From: Moraxellaceae bacterium
GTDB lineage: Bacteria > Pseudomonadota > Gammaproteobacteria > Pseudomonadales > Moraxellaceae
Assembly (NCBI GenBank): GCA_021156385.1
Contig: JAJNDL010000055.1
Location: 1 to 9,823, forward strand
Direction of reading: 5' to 3'
DNA: 9,823 nt
The notes beneath the pieces were generated by a model. The model was given only the letters and a program-made list of their open reading frames with translations. It had not been told where the DNA came from and ran no database searches. Below are positions 1 through 5,658 of the stretch, piece after piece; within the stretch, counting starts at the first letter, position 1, and every line of letters begins with the position of its first letter. Both the position numbers and the translations under genes were made by a program.

Positions 1-861
1 GCCGATACCGCGCTCACCATCGCCGCGCTCGCCGGCAACGCCGACGTGGTGAAGCTGCTGCTCGACAAGGGCGCCGACATCAACGGCGGCAAGGGGCCGC
101 GTGTGCCGCTCACCGTCGCCATCCACCGCGGCTACGGCGACGTCGTGCAGCTGCTGCTCGACAAGGGTGCCGATCCGCTCTTCCGCAAGCCGGTCAAGAC
201 GCCCGGCATGTCCGGCAGCTCCATCTCGGCGATGAGCATCGCGCTGCAGAACGGCAAGCCGGAAGGCGCGCTGCTGCGCACCGCCGTGATGAAGAAATTC
301 TCCTCGCAGCCGCAGCACCAGTGGGACGGCTGGCTCGAACAGGAAGGCGAACGCCTGCCGATGACGGACGGCACCCTGCACCTGAAGCGCAAGCCCTTCA
401 CGCTGTTCCTGCGCATGCCGGCCGATTCGCAAATGCGCCTCGCCTCCTGCACCAGCACGCGCATCTTCGACGAGATCCGTACCAACGACCTCGGCGCCGC
501 GGTGTACCAGCTCGACAAGCCGGGCCTCGAGCCGCGCGATGGCTCCGCGCGCTGGCTGCTGGTGAGCAGCGATATCAATCCGGCCGGGAAGGGCAAGCGT
601 CCGCCCGCCACGCAGACCTGGCAGTGGAACGGCCTGCGCCAGGACTTCAACCGTCGCGACAAGACGCCGCAGGGCGATGTCTTCGTGCGCGAGATCGACG
701 CCTTCATGATGGCGGCCGGTTCCGACGAGTACGCGCGGGTCGCGATCGAGGAAAGCAAGCTGCCCGAGGTGAACATCGTGATCGGTTCGGCGCTCGACTA
801 CGACAGCAGCGCCGGCGATTTCGTCAACGCCCACCACATCAAGCTGGTCTTCGACCGCTGA
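1..861 (+). CDS. Ankyrin-repeat protein, C-terminal part (5' end outside window)
   Basis: The reading frame is open from the first base, so the gene begins upstream; 286 residues are visible. Two ankyrin repeats stand at visible residues about 1-32 and 33-64, with the usual pattern of a T-A-L-T-I-A-A-type first helix, a DVVKLLLDKGAD second helix and a closing GAD turn. Ankyrin repeats are protein-binding scaffolds, so the role is probably binding a partner. The remaining 220 or so residues are not ankyrin; they contain a Trp-rich stretch and alternating hydrophobic residues suggestive of a beta-rich domain that I do not recognise. No transmembrane segment is visible. A GTG at 46 could serve as a start, but the repeat pattern is already in frame upstream of it, so it is not the real start. 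A terminator follows the stop, so this gene ends its transcript. The ankyrin call is firm; the C-terminal domain is unknown. Confidence 0.9.
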   Translation, partial: ADTALTIAALAGNADVVKLLLDKGADINGGKGPRVPLTVAIHRGYGDVVQLLLDKGADPLFRKPVKTPGMSGSSISAMSIALQNGKPEGALLRTAVMKKFSSQPQHQWDGWLEQEGERLPMTDGTLHLKRKPFTLFLRMPADSQMRLASCTSTRIFDEIRTNDLGAAVYQLDKPGLEPRDGSARWLLVSSDINPAGKGKRPPATQTWQWNGLRQDFNRRDKTPQGDVFVREIDAFMMAAGSDEYARVAIEESKLPEVNIVIGSALDYDSSAGDFVNAHHIKLVFDR

Positions 862-890
862 GCCTGCTTCCGCATTCCGCCACGTAACGC

Positions 891-921
891 ACGGGCCGGC
901 TTGTCCGGCCCGTCGTTTTTT
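891..921 (+). terminator. Intrinsic terminator after the ankyrin gene
   Basis: A perfect 9-bp stem (ACGGGCCGG at 891-899 pairing with 905-913) has a 5-base loop and is followed by a run of six T at 916-921. It lies 30 bases after the ankyrin stop codon and separates that gene from the next. Confidence 0.9.
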
Positions 922-1004
922 GCGTGCGCCGCGCAGTGGAAAAACCGCGACTGTCACCCATCATTAGGGCTTTACAGGCAACGCCTTCGGCGGCGGAGGT
1001 CAGC

Positions 1005-1316
1005 ATGGCCCTGGACGCAATCAAGGAAGCCGGCGTCAAGCTGGCGGCCAACCGGTACCTGGCCGATATCGGCGAGATCAAGACCATCGACATCGAGAAG
1101 GAGGCCGGCAAGATTTCCCTGCAGGCCGACTTGCGCGGCGAACCGGGCCTGGTGCAGCTCGAGGTCGACTACCATCTCGACCCCGAGGAACTCGTGCTGG
1201 AGCGCTTCCACTGCGACCGCGAATGGATCGAGGAAGCGCTCAACCGCTGGGTGGCCGGCAAGCGCATCGGCATTCACAACGATGCCGTCGAGGCAGCACT
1301 CAACCTGCTGTTCTAG
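1005..1316 (+). CDS. Small protein of unknown function (103 aa)
   Basis: ATG at 1005 is chosen because GGAGG at 995-999 sits five bases ahead of it; an in-frame ATG at 924 would add 27 residues but starts just after the terminator and has no such site. The product is a soluble-looking 103-residue protein. It opens with an amphipathic helix (ALDAIKEAGVKLAANRYL), then alternating hydrophobic and charged residues typical of beta strands (ISLQADL, VQLEVDYHL), then a helix rich in Trp and Arg near the C-terminus. There is no signal peptide, membrane segment, cysteine pair or catalytic motif that I can name. The charge and GC-ending codon use are those of an ordinary cytoplasmic protein. I do not recognise the family. 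It appears to be a single-gene unit; no clear promoter is visible between the terminator and the start. Confidence 0.75.
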   Translation: MALDAIKEAGVKLAANRYLADIGEIKTIDIEKEAGKISLQADLRGEPGLVQLEVDYHLDPEELVLERFHCDREWIEEALNRWVAGKRIGIHNDAVEAALNLLF

Positions 1317-1323
1317 CCTCCCC

Positions 1324-1354
1324 CTGGCGGATGCTGCGCGCCGCCAGCGCAGCA
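1324..1354. repeat. Two overlapping, mutually exclusive inverted repeats
   Basis: CTGGCGG (1324-1330) can pair with CCGCCAG (1341-1347), and TGCTGCGC (1332-1339) can pair with GCGCAGCA (1347-1354). The two stems share bases, so only one can form at a time. They lie just after the stop of the 1005-1316 gene. There is no T-run on either side, so an intrinsic terminator is not supported; a Rho-dependent or RNA-stabilising 3' structure is possible. Confidence 0.4.
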
Positions 1355-1414
1355 CTTGCCTGGCGGCCGCCGTTGCCGCGAACGGCTCTTGCGCGGTGGC
1401 TGTCGGCCCCGGAC

Positions 1415-1576
1415 TCAGGCCGGCAGCGGCGCTGGCATGACGTCGGCTTCCGTGCGCGATGGCATTCGTCCGGCAAGCCACTGCGCGAGTTTCTGGCGCA
1501 GGATGGCGAGACCCAGCCGGGCCCCGTACTGCAGCAGTCTGAACGCGCCTTTCGCGAGCGTGACCAAGATGCTCAT
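1415..1576 (-). CDS. Likely small amphipathic protein (53 aa)
   Basis: On the minus strand an ATG at 1576-1574 opens a 53-residue frame ending in TGA at 1417-1415. A GGAG (complement of 1584-1587) sits seven bases before the ATG, a normal ribosome binding distance. The protein starts MSILVTLAKGAFRLLQYG and continues as an alternation of leucine/alanine faces with Arg/Lys/Gln up to about residue 37, followed by a short acidic and Pro-rich tail. That is the pattern of a membrane-surface or short transmembrane helix rather than of chance translation. It is divergent from trxC, with 122 bases between the two starts. No family is recognised. In GC-rich DNA long chance frames are common, so the ribosome binding site and residue pattern are the only support; it could still be spurious. 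Confidence 0.5.
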   Translation of the reverse strand: MSILVTLAKGAFRLLQYGARLGLAILRQKLAQWLAGRMPSRTEADVMPAPLPA

Positions 1577-1698
1577 TGTCCGTCTCCGGAGTGTGCCCGA
1601 GCCGCAAGTCTAGCCGCACTGCAGCGGGCTGCCCGCGCGGCCCTGCAGCGGTGCGGACTGCCATCCTGTGCATTGCACCACCTACGGAAGGAGCCAAC

Positions 1699-2133
1699 AT
1701 GACCTCACCCCTGCATGTCGCCTGTCCGCATTGTCATCGCAAGAACCGCGTCCCTGCCGAACGTCTCGGTGACGGCGCACGCTGCGGCAGCTGCAAGCAG
1801 GCCCTGTTCACCGGTCATCCGGTGAATGCGACGACGGCTACCTTCACAGCCCATGTCGGTGGCGACCTCCCGGTGATCGTGGATTTCTGGGCGCCCTGGT
1901 GCGGGCCCTGCCGCTCTTTCGCGCCGGTGTTCGAGCAGGCCGCCGCGCAGCTCGAGCCGCGCGTGCGGCTGGTGAAAGTGGATACCGAGGCGGAGCCCAT
2001 GCTGGCGCAGCGCTTTGGCATCCGCAGCATTCCCACGCTGATGGTGTTCCGCGGCGGGCAGGAGGTGACACGCCTGGCCGGTGCACTGCCGCCCGCGCAG
2101 TTCATGCAGTGGGTGCAGCAGTCGCTGCGCTGA
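1699..2133 (+). CDS. trxC: Thioredoxin 2 (zinc-binding thioredoxin)
   Basis: This 144-residue cytoplasmic disulfide reductase passes electrons from thioredoxin reductase to oxidised proteins. The N-terminus carries two CxxC pairs (C9/C12 and C29/C32), the zinc site that distinguishes TrxC from ordinary thioredoxin. The thioredoxin fold follows, with the active site WCGPC at residues 67-71, DFWAPWCGPC in context, and the cis-proline in GIRSIPT at P112. Length and order match E. coli TrxC (139 aa). The start at 1699 is preceded by GGAAGGAG at 1685-1692; longer in-frame starts upstream would add residues unlike the family. It stands alone: a divergent small gene lies upstream and the next gene has its own leader. 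In E. coli trxC is induced by OxyR under peroxide; no OxyR site is evident here. All key residues are intact. Confidence 0.96.
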   Translation: MTSPLHVACPHCHRKNRVPAERLGDGARCGSCKQALFTGHPVNATTATFTAHVGGDLPVIVDFWAPWCGPCRSFAPVFEQAAAQLEPRVRLVKVDTEAEPMLAQRFGIRSIPTLMVFRGGQEVTRLAGALPPAQFMQWVQQSLR

Positions 2134-2176
2134 GTGCCGCACATTTCTGCACTTGCCCGCTGCTTGCGCCGCCGGG

Positions 2177-2190
2177 GTGCTATACCAAAT
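2177..2190 (+). promoter_or_regulatory. Sigma-S-like extended -10 element
   Basis: GTGCTATACCAAAT holds a TGn extended -10 (TG at 2178-2179, hexamer TATACC at 2181-2186). It also fits most of the E. coli sigma-S pattern KCTAYRCTTAA, including the C just before the hexamer. No good -35 is visible at 16-18 bases, which is common for sigma-S promoters. It lies about 50 bases before the start of the 2239 gene. Confidence 0.4.
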
Positions 2191-2238
2191 GCACGGCCCG
2201 ATTTCCGGGCGGCCTTTCCTCCAGTGAGGTAGCACACC

Positions 2239-2661
2239 ATGGCCAACCTAGAACGCCGCGCGGACATCAACGGCAACGCGCCGCGAAAGATACGCCGCGA
2301 AAACGGTGGCGAGCCGCTCCGCGAGCAGGACTTCCTGCCCGACGACAACGACGAGGACTATGAACGCACCTGGGAAGGTGGCGCACCGGACGCGCCGTCG
2401 CCCTTCATCGTGCAGAGCGAGTTCCAGGAAGGCGTCGGCGAACAGAAGGATTTTCTCGAGCAGTTCGATGAAGACCTCTACAACGATCGCGAGGATCCGC
2501 CTGCGCAGGGCAACACTGCGGATGTCGCCATGGGCGACCGTCGCTTCGGCTCGGATGGCGAAGCGTACGCGGAATATGCGCACCGCCGTCCCGGAGAGGA
2601 TTCCTCGGTCGGCATGTCACGCGATCCGGCGGACATCGCCGACGAGGACGAGCAGCCCTGA
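2239..2661 (+). CDS. Acidic, probably disordered protein of unknown function (140 aa)
   Basis: ATG at 2239 is preceded by GAGGT at 2226-2230, eight bases away. The product is rich in Asp, Glu, Gly, Arg and Pro and poor in large hydrophobic residues. A basic N-terminal stretch (residues about 15-20, RKIRRE) is followed by an Asp/Glu-dense segment (DFLPDDNDEDYERTWE). The middle has a more ordered-looking patch around residues 57-83 with several Phe and Glu; the C-terminus is again acidic. There is no signal peptide, membrane segment or cysteine. Such a composition suggests an intrinsically disordered, soluble protein; function is unknown. It has its own leader with a possible extended -10 and is convergent with the secreted-protein gene to its right. 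It is the acidic counterpart to the strongly basic protein at 3673-4215, which may or may not matter. Confidence 0.8.
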   Translation: MANLERRADINGNAPRKIRRENGGEPLREQDFLPDDNDEDYERTWEGGAPDAPSPFIVQSEFQEGVGEQKDFLEQFDEDLYNDREDPPAQGNTADVAMGDRRFGSDGEAYAEYAHRRPGEDSSVGMSRDPADIADEDEQP

Positions 2662-2693
2662 GCCGCGCGTGCCACGCGTGCGGTGCAACCGGC

Positions 2694-3252
2694 CTAGCGG
2701 TTCGCCGGCAGCGGCACGCGCAGATGCTCGAAGGGCGTATTCGCGAACATGACCCAGGGCCCGCTGCTGGCCGCGTTCATCTCCACCGGGGTCCCAAGGC
2801 TGCGGCCCCAGCAGCACGAGATGCGGCGGCAAGTCCAGCCATCCCTGGCCGCTGGCCGGCTGCGCCGCAAAGGGATCGGCGTTGCCGGGCTCGCTGCCCC
2901 CCTGGAGCATGTAGGCGAGGCCGCTGCCCGTGATATTCGGCGTGCGCCGCGCCAGCCGTGCATTCATCCATTCCAGCCCCTGCCGGTCGAGGCACACCGG
3001 ATCGTTGCCGGGCGTGGCCGGATTGTCGGGGAAGCAGGTCCAGCCGTTCGTTCCGGGGCGCAACACGGGCGGCAGTTCGCCGGAGGCGGCAGGATGGTCC
3101 CAGATGCCGGCATTGGCCGAGATCGCGCCCGGCGCCGCACTCATCGCATTCCGGATCTTGCCGTCGTCCGTGACAACTCCTTCGGCCAGCACCGCCGGCG
3201 CGGCCACCCACAGGCCCGTGCAGAGCACGGCATTTCGCAGCAATTGTTTCAT
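2694..3252 (-). pseudogene. Secreted protein of unknown function, frame broken near the 3' end
   Basis: The minus-strand ATG at 3252 is preceded by AGGAGGAG about five bases away. Residues 1-23 form a clear signal peptide (Lys/Arg start, hydrophobic core, cleavage after AVLA), so the product is exported. The mature part has WTCFPD (C73) and DPVCLD (C87), possibly a disulfide pair, then a segment containing YMLQGGS and NADPFA, a pattern I associate with an unnamed family of exported proteobacterial proteins. Around 2785-2815 the sensible reading moves to another frame: the first frame runs on to 2617, into the 3' end of the convergent gene, with Arg/Ala/Gly-rich chance sequence. A one-base shift instead gives a natural ending with SSGPWVMFANTPFEHLRVPL and a TAG at 2696-2694. 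The span is 559 bases, one more than a multiple of three, which fits a one-base insertion. It may be a real inactivation or a sequencing error. Confidence 0.7.
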
Positions 3253-3367
3253 GGCTCCTCCTGCAATCCCGCTGGTGCTGGCGCCAGGGTTTGCGTCGCT
3301 GTCTGCCGCACGACTCGGCACGACGGAGGAGATGCAGCAGTCGACCGGCAGGCGCAGGCGCAGATCG

Positions 3368-3378
3368 CTAAGCCTAGA
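3368..3378 (-). promoter_or_regulatory. Possible sigma-S-like -10 for the secreted-protein gene
   Basis: Read on the minus strand this is TCTAGGCTTAG, matching 9 of 11 positions of KCTAYRCTTAA. It would start a transcript about 110 bases before the ATG at 3252. No convincing -35 accompanies it. Confidence 0.3.
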
Positions 3379-3617
3379 TAACACCGGATATCTGGCAAGC
3401 ACGGACTGTCATGTCGGCGTGCAGCGGGGCGGATCTATGCCCATGCACGCTGCAACGTCGGTGTCGCAAACGGGTAGCTTTATTTGTCACGGGCTGTCGC
3501 CTGTGTCGACATCGTGTGGAAAGCGCAAGCTGTTCTGCAACATCACTTCACATAAACCCACGTCTTGAAACCGACATAATCTTTTTTCTGGCAAAGAATT
3601 AATGTGTCTAAGCAGTT

Positions 3618-3634
3618 GACGGCATTCCGCCGTC
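3618..3634 (+). other. Hairpin in the leader of the basic protein gene
   Basis: GACGGC (3618-3623) pairs perfectly with GCCGTC (3629-3634) around a 5-base loop, followed shortly by TTTT at 3640-3643. It is about 40 bases before the start codon, inside the probable leader. It could be a weak attenuator or an RNA-stabilising stem. Confidence 0.35.
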
Positions 3635-3672
3635 CTGGCTTTTCGTTCACATGCCCAAGCAGGAGGCGCGTA

Positions 3673-4215
3673 ATGGCCAATACCTTCAAGCGCTATCTGA
3701 GAAGCTTTGCCGATTCCACCCGAAGTGCCACACGCAGCATCTTCAGCGACCGGATCGCCGGAGCCACGGACAAGCTCAAGGCCGGCAAGGCTGGCCAGTT
3801 CTTCAGCAACCTCGTCGACCGGGTTCGCGGCGAGTCGTCCGGTCGCGGCGGTGCGCGGCGTGCCGGCGGCAGCGAAGCCAGCGAGCGCGGCAGCCGCAGC
3901 GCCACACGCAGTGGCAAAAGCACGAGTGGACGCAGCAGCACGCGCAGCGCTTCCGCACGCAATACCGAGTCAGGCACCAGCACCCGGGCCAGCGCCGGAC
4001 GCACCACGTCGGCGCGCAGCTCGACTGCCTCGACGGCACGCAGCTCGAGTCGCAAGGAAGCAGCGCGAAATGAAGGCACCAAGTCGTCCGGCAGCCGCCC
4101 TGCCACACGCGCCGAAGGCACGCGCAGTGCCAGCACTCGCCGTACTGGCCAGTCCACCGCCTCGCGCTCGGCCAGCCGCAGCGGCAGCTCGCGCACGCCC
4201 CGCGCCCCCCACTGA
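3673..4215 (+). CDS. Highly basic Ser/Arg/Thr/Ala-rich low-complexity protein (180 aa)
   Basis: ATG at 3673 is chosen because AGGAGG at 3661-3666 lies six bases ahead; a GTG at 3604 is in frame but would lie upstream of that site. Residues 1-55 look foldable, with amphipathic helices (FKRYLRSFADSTRSATRSIF, then a Lys/Gly stretch ending FFSNLVDRVRG). From about residue 56 to the end the protein is almost entirely Ser, Arg, Thr, Ala and Gly, with many RS, SR and TR pairs; the hexamer CGCAGC recurs in frame. Acidic residues are few, so net charge is strongly positive. Such a tail is expected to be disordered and to bind nucleic acid or another polyanion, but no DNA-binding family is recognised. 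It resembles in style, without alignable homology, Lys/Ala-rich histone-like tails of other bacteria. It is a single-gene unit ended by a strong hairpin. Confidence 0.8.
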   Translation: MANTFKRYLRSFADSTRSATRSIFSDRIAGATDKLKAGKAGQFFSNLVDRVRGESSGRGGARRAGGSEASERGSRSATRSGKSTSGRSSTRSASARNTESGTSTRASAGRTTSARSSTASTARSSSRKEAARNEGTKSSGSRPATRAEGTRSASTRRTGQSTASRSASRSGSSRTPRAPH

Positions 4216-4223
4216 ACGTCGCG

Positions 4224-4253
4224 CCGGATGCGTCGGCGAACGGACGCATCCGG
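4224..4253 (+). terminator. Strong hairpin after the basic protein gene
   Basis: CCGGATGCGTC (4224-4234) pairs perfectly over 11 bases with 4243-4253 around an 8-base loop. The sequence after it (TCTCACC) has no T-run, so it is either an imperfect intrinsic terminator or a 3' stabilising stem. It begins nine bases after the stop codon. Confidence 0.55.
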
Positions 4254-4448
4254 TCTCACCCGTCATGCTCTGTGCATCCGATGGCGTGTGCTCGCCAGCC
4301 TGCCGGATGCCTGCCAACCTTGCGCACGTAACTTCGTGCGTCGTCGAATCTCGCAAGAAAAATCCTTCACATCTTTTCAAAATCAAAACGCGGAAATACA
4401 CGAACACTGCAAAACCGAAGGCTCAGCTCACCCATGTTTCTGAGCGAA

Positions 4449-4461
4449 GTGCTACAACCAA
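4449..4461 (+). promoter_or_regulatory. Possible extended -10 for the Gln/Gly protein gene
   Basis: GTGCTACAACCAA contains TG (4450-4451) plus TACAAC (4453-4458), an extended -10 that shares GTGCTA with the elements upstream of the 2239 and 5083 genes. It lies about 50 bases before the start codon at 4510. It matches 8 of 11 positions of the sigma-S pattern; no clear -35. Confidence 0.35.
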
Positions 4462-4509
4462 TTGACTGCGTTCACCAAGCAGACGTTCAACCAGACTTGA
4501 GGTGTTACG

Positions 4510-4905
4510 ATGACCACGGACAATCAACGGCAGCAAGGCCAAGGCCAGCAGGGCCAGCAAGGTCAACAGGGACAGCAGGGACAGCAAGGTCAACAGGGAC
4601 AGCAGGGCACCCGCCAGGGACAGCAGGACCAGCAGGGATACGGGCAGGGCCAGCAAGGCGGCCAGTCCGGTCAACAAGGCCAGCAAGGACAACAGGGCCT
4701 CGGAGGACAGACCGGACAGCAGAGCCAGACGAGCCCCGGCCAACAGGGACAGCAGGGCTATGGACAACAGGGTCAGCAGAGCCAGCCCGGTCAGCAAGGG
4801 CAGCAAGGACAGACCGGCCAGCAGGGACAGCAGGGCATGCAGGACCGTGAGCAACAGGGCCAGCAGAGCCAGCAGCAACAGGGTCGTGGCCAGCAGCAGC
4901 GCTGA
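4510..4905 (+). CDS. Gln/Gly-rich tandem-repeat protein (131 aa)
   Basis: ATG at 4510 follows GAGG at 4499-4502 with a seven-base gap. After a short polar start (MTTDNQRQ) the protein is built of GQQ triplets: seven follow one another at residues 12-32, and GQQ or close variants (GQT, GYG, SQ, PGQQ) continue to the end. Gln makes up about half of all residues and Gly most of the rest; there are only two Tyr, a few charged residues and no Cys or hydrophobic core. No signal peptide or membrane segment is present. The protein should be fully disordered; the composition resembles prion-like Q/G domains and hydrophilic stress proteins. Gly at every third place recalls collagen, but Pro is nearly absent. 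Function is unknown. The opposite strand is open only because CAG/CAA reversed gives Leu codons. Confidence 0.8.
   Translation: MTTDNQRQQGQGQQGQQGQQGQQGQQGQQGQQGTRQGQQDQQGYGQGQQGGQSGQQGQQGQQGLGGQTGQQSQTSPGQQGQQGYGQQGQQSQPGQQGQQGQTGQQGQQGMQDREQQGQQSQQQQGRGQQQR
4543..4902 (+). repeat. Tandem nine-base repeat array (GGN CAR CAR) inside the Gln/Gly gene
   Basis: The coding sequence is a degenerate array of nine-base units encoding Gly-Gln-Gln. It includes a higher-order 27-base unit repeated back to back (4555-4581 and 4582-4608) with 26 of 27 bases identical, so the array has expanded recently by slippage or unequal exchange. Copy number is likely to vary between strains without changing frame. 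Confidence 0.85.
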
Positions 4906-4925
4906 GGTCTCGACACTACGGCAAG

Positions 4926-4956
4926 AGACGGCGCCTGCGGGCGCCGTTTCCGTTTT
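4926..4956 (+). terminator. Intrinsic terminator after the Gln/Gly gene
   Basis: ACGGCGCC (4928-4935) pairs perfectly with GGCGCCGT (4940-4947) around a TGCG loop. The stem can be extended by a G-U and an A-T pair, and is followed by TTTCCGTTTT. It lies about 20 bases after the stop codon. Confidence 0.8.
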
Positions 4957-5036
4957 CAGGGCGGAACATCGGGCGATACGCCCTTGCAAAATCACAACAC
5001 GTTAACGCTGTGGCCGCCCGGCCCATCATGCCCGCC

Positions 5037-5050
5037 GTGCTATGCCTAAG
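5037..5050 (+). promoter_or_regulatory. Sigma-S-like -10 for the CsbD-like gene
   Basis: GTGCTATGCCTAAG contains GCTATGCCTAA, agreeing with 10 of 11 positions of the E. coli sigma-S -10 pattern KCTAYRCTTAA, with the diagnostic C before the hexamer and a TGn extension. It ends 32 bases before the start codon. No -35 of the housekeeping type is visible. Confidence 0.45.
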
Positions 5051-5082
5051 TAATCCCACTGATGCGAAACCCGGAGATACTT

Positions 5083-5502
5083 ATGTACCAGGATCCCATC
5101 AACCAGGGTCCCGGCCAGAAGCCTCGCGATCACAATCCGGATAACCAGGAAAGCCTGGCCGGGTTCTGGCAGAAGATCATGGAATCCGCGCAGCACTTCT
5201 GGAACCGGCTGACCCATGAAGACATCCAGCATGCCCGCAACACGGGCCGTCCCGGCCTCATTCAGGTCCTGCAGCACCGTTACGGCTTCTCTTCCGAGGA
5301 AGCCGACCGCCACGTCGAGAACTTTCTTGAGCAGATGCCCAAGAAGGGACTGTTCGAGCGCATGACGGAGGTGAACGGCAATCTCAAGCTCAACCAGTAC
5401 GTGAGCAATCCGGCACCGGGGCCGTCGGCGCGTGACGATCAGCCGCCGAGCGTACTCGCGCCCGACCGCGATGCGGCGCCAAAGGATGCTGACAAGCCGT
5501 GA
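5083..5502 (+). CDS. CsbD-like stress protein with disordered ends (139 aa)
   Basis: ATG at 5083 has GGAG at 5073-5076 six bases ahead; an in-frame ATG at 5062 would add seven residues and has no site. The core at residues 28-83 carries the CsbD signature: a Trp, ten residues, a second Trp, two residues, then LT and an acidic pair (W29, W40, L43-T44, E46-D47), and later RYG followed by SSEEAD (66-75). E. coli YjbJ, a CsbD protein of about 70 residues, has the same Trp-10-Trp-2-LT spacing. CsbD proteins are small soluble general stress proteins of unknown biochemical activity. Here the core is flanked by a Gln/Asn/Pro-rich N-terminus and a Pro/Asp/Ala-rich C-terminus, making it twice the usual length. 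The family's KGK stretch between the two Trp is missing, so it is a divergent member. A second protein with the same signature is at 7631. Confidence 0.7.
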   Translation: MYQDPINQGPGQKPRDHNPDNQESLAGFWQKIMESAQHFWNRLTHEDIQHARNTGRPGLIQVLQHRYGFSSEEADRHVENFLEQMPKKGLFERMTEVNGNLKLNQYVSNPAPGPSARDDQPPSVLAPDRDAAPKDADKP

Positions 5503-5658
5503 GCATTGCCTTCGACGCTCATCCGCTTTCCCGGTGTCTCACCCGAATAGCTAATAATCACGCAGATAGGCTGCTTATATGATCGGACTTCAGGAAAAGG
5601 GCCGAGGCAGGATGCCTCTGCGCCCGGACACATTTTTTCCAAGGCCGGAGAAGCAGTC

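Larger units (their letters stand above)
3253..3672. other. Intergenic region between two divergent genes (420 bases)
   Basis: This region should hold the promoters of the minus-strand secreted-protein gene and of the plus-strand basic protein gene. It is lower in GC than the genes, especially 3541-3610. A sigma-S-like element on the minus strand (3368-3378), a CATAAT patch at 3575-3580 without a well-placed -35, a CTAAGC element at 3608-3613 and a short hairpin at 3618-3634 are the only signals I see. A 63-codon frame at 3411-3602 has no ribosome binding site and unusual Cys-rich composition, and is not accepted as a gene. Confidence 0.6.

Noticed and set aside
972..1700. 242-residue minus-strand frame covering the 1005 gene and the trxC upstream region
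   Set aside because: Composition is chance-like and it conflicts with a plus-strand gene that has a proper ribosome binding site.
3411..3602. 63-residue plus-strand frame in the divergent intergenic region
   Set aside because: No ribosome binding site, Cys-rich and incoherent composition.
4543..4902. CRISPR array
   Set aside because: Repeat units are contiguous nine-base codon triplets without spacers and lie inside a coding frame.
4510..4905. Collagen-like protein
   Set aside because: Gly occurs every third residue, but Pro is almost absent and there is no signal peptide or trimerisation domain; the bacterial collagen-like pattern needs Pro.
4423..4995. 190-residue Leu-rich minus-strand frame opposite the Gln/Gly gene
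   Set aside because: It is the mirror of the GQQ repeat: reversed CAG and CAA give Leu codons. It has no ribosome binding site of note and the plus-strand gene has one.
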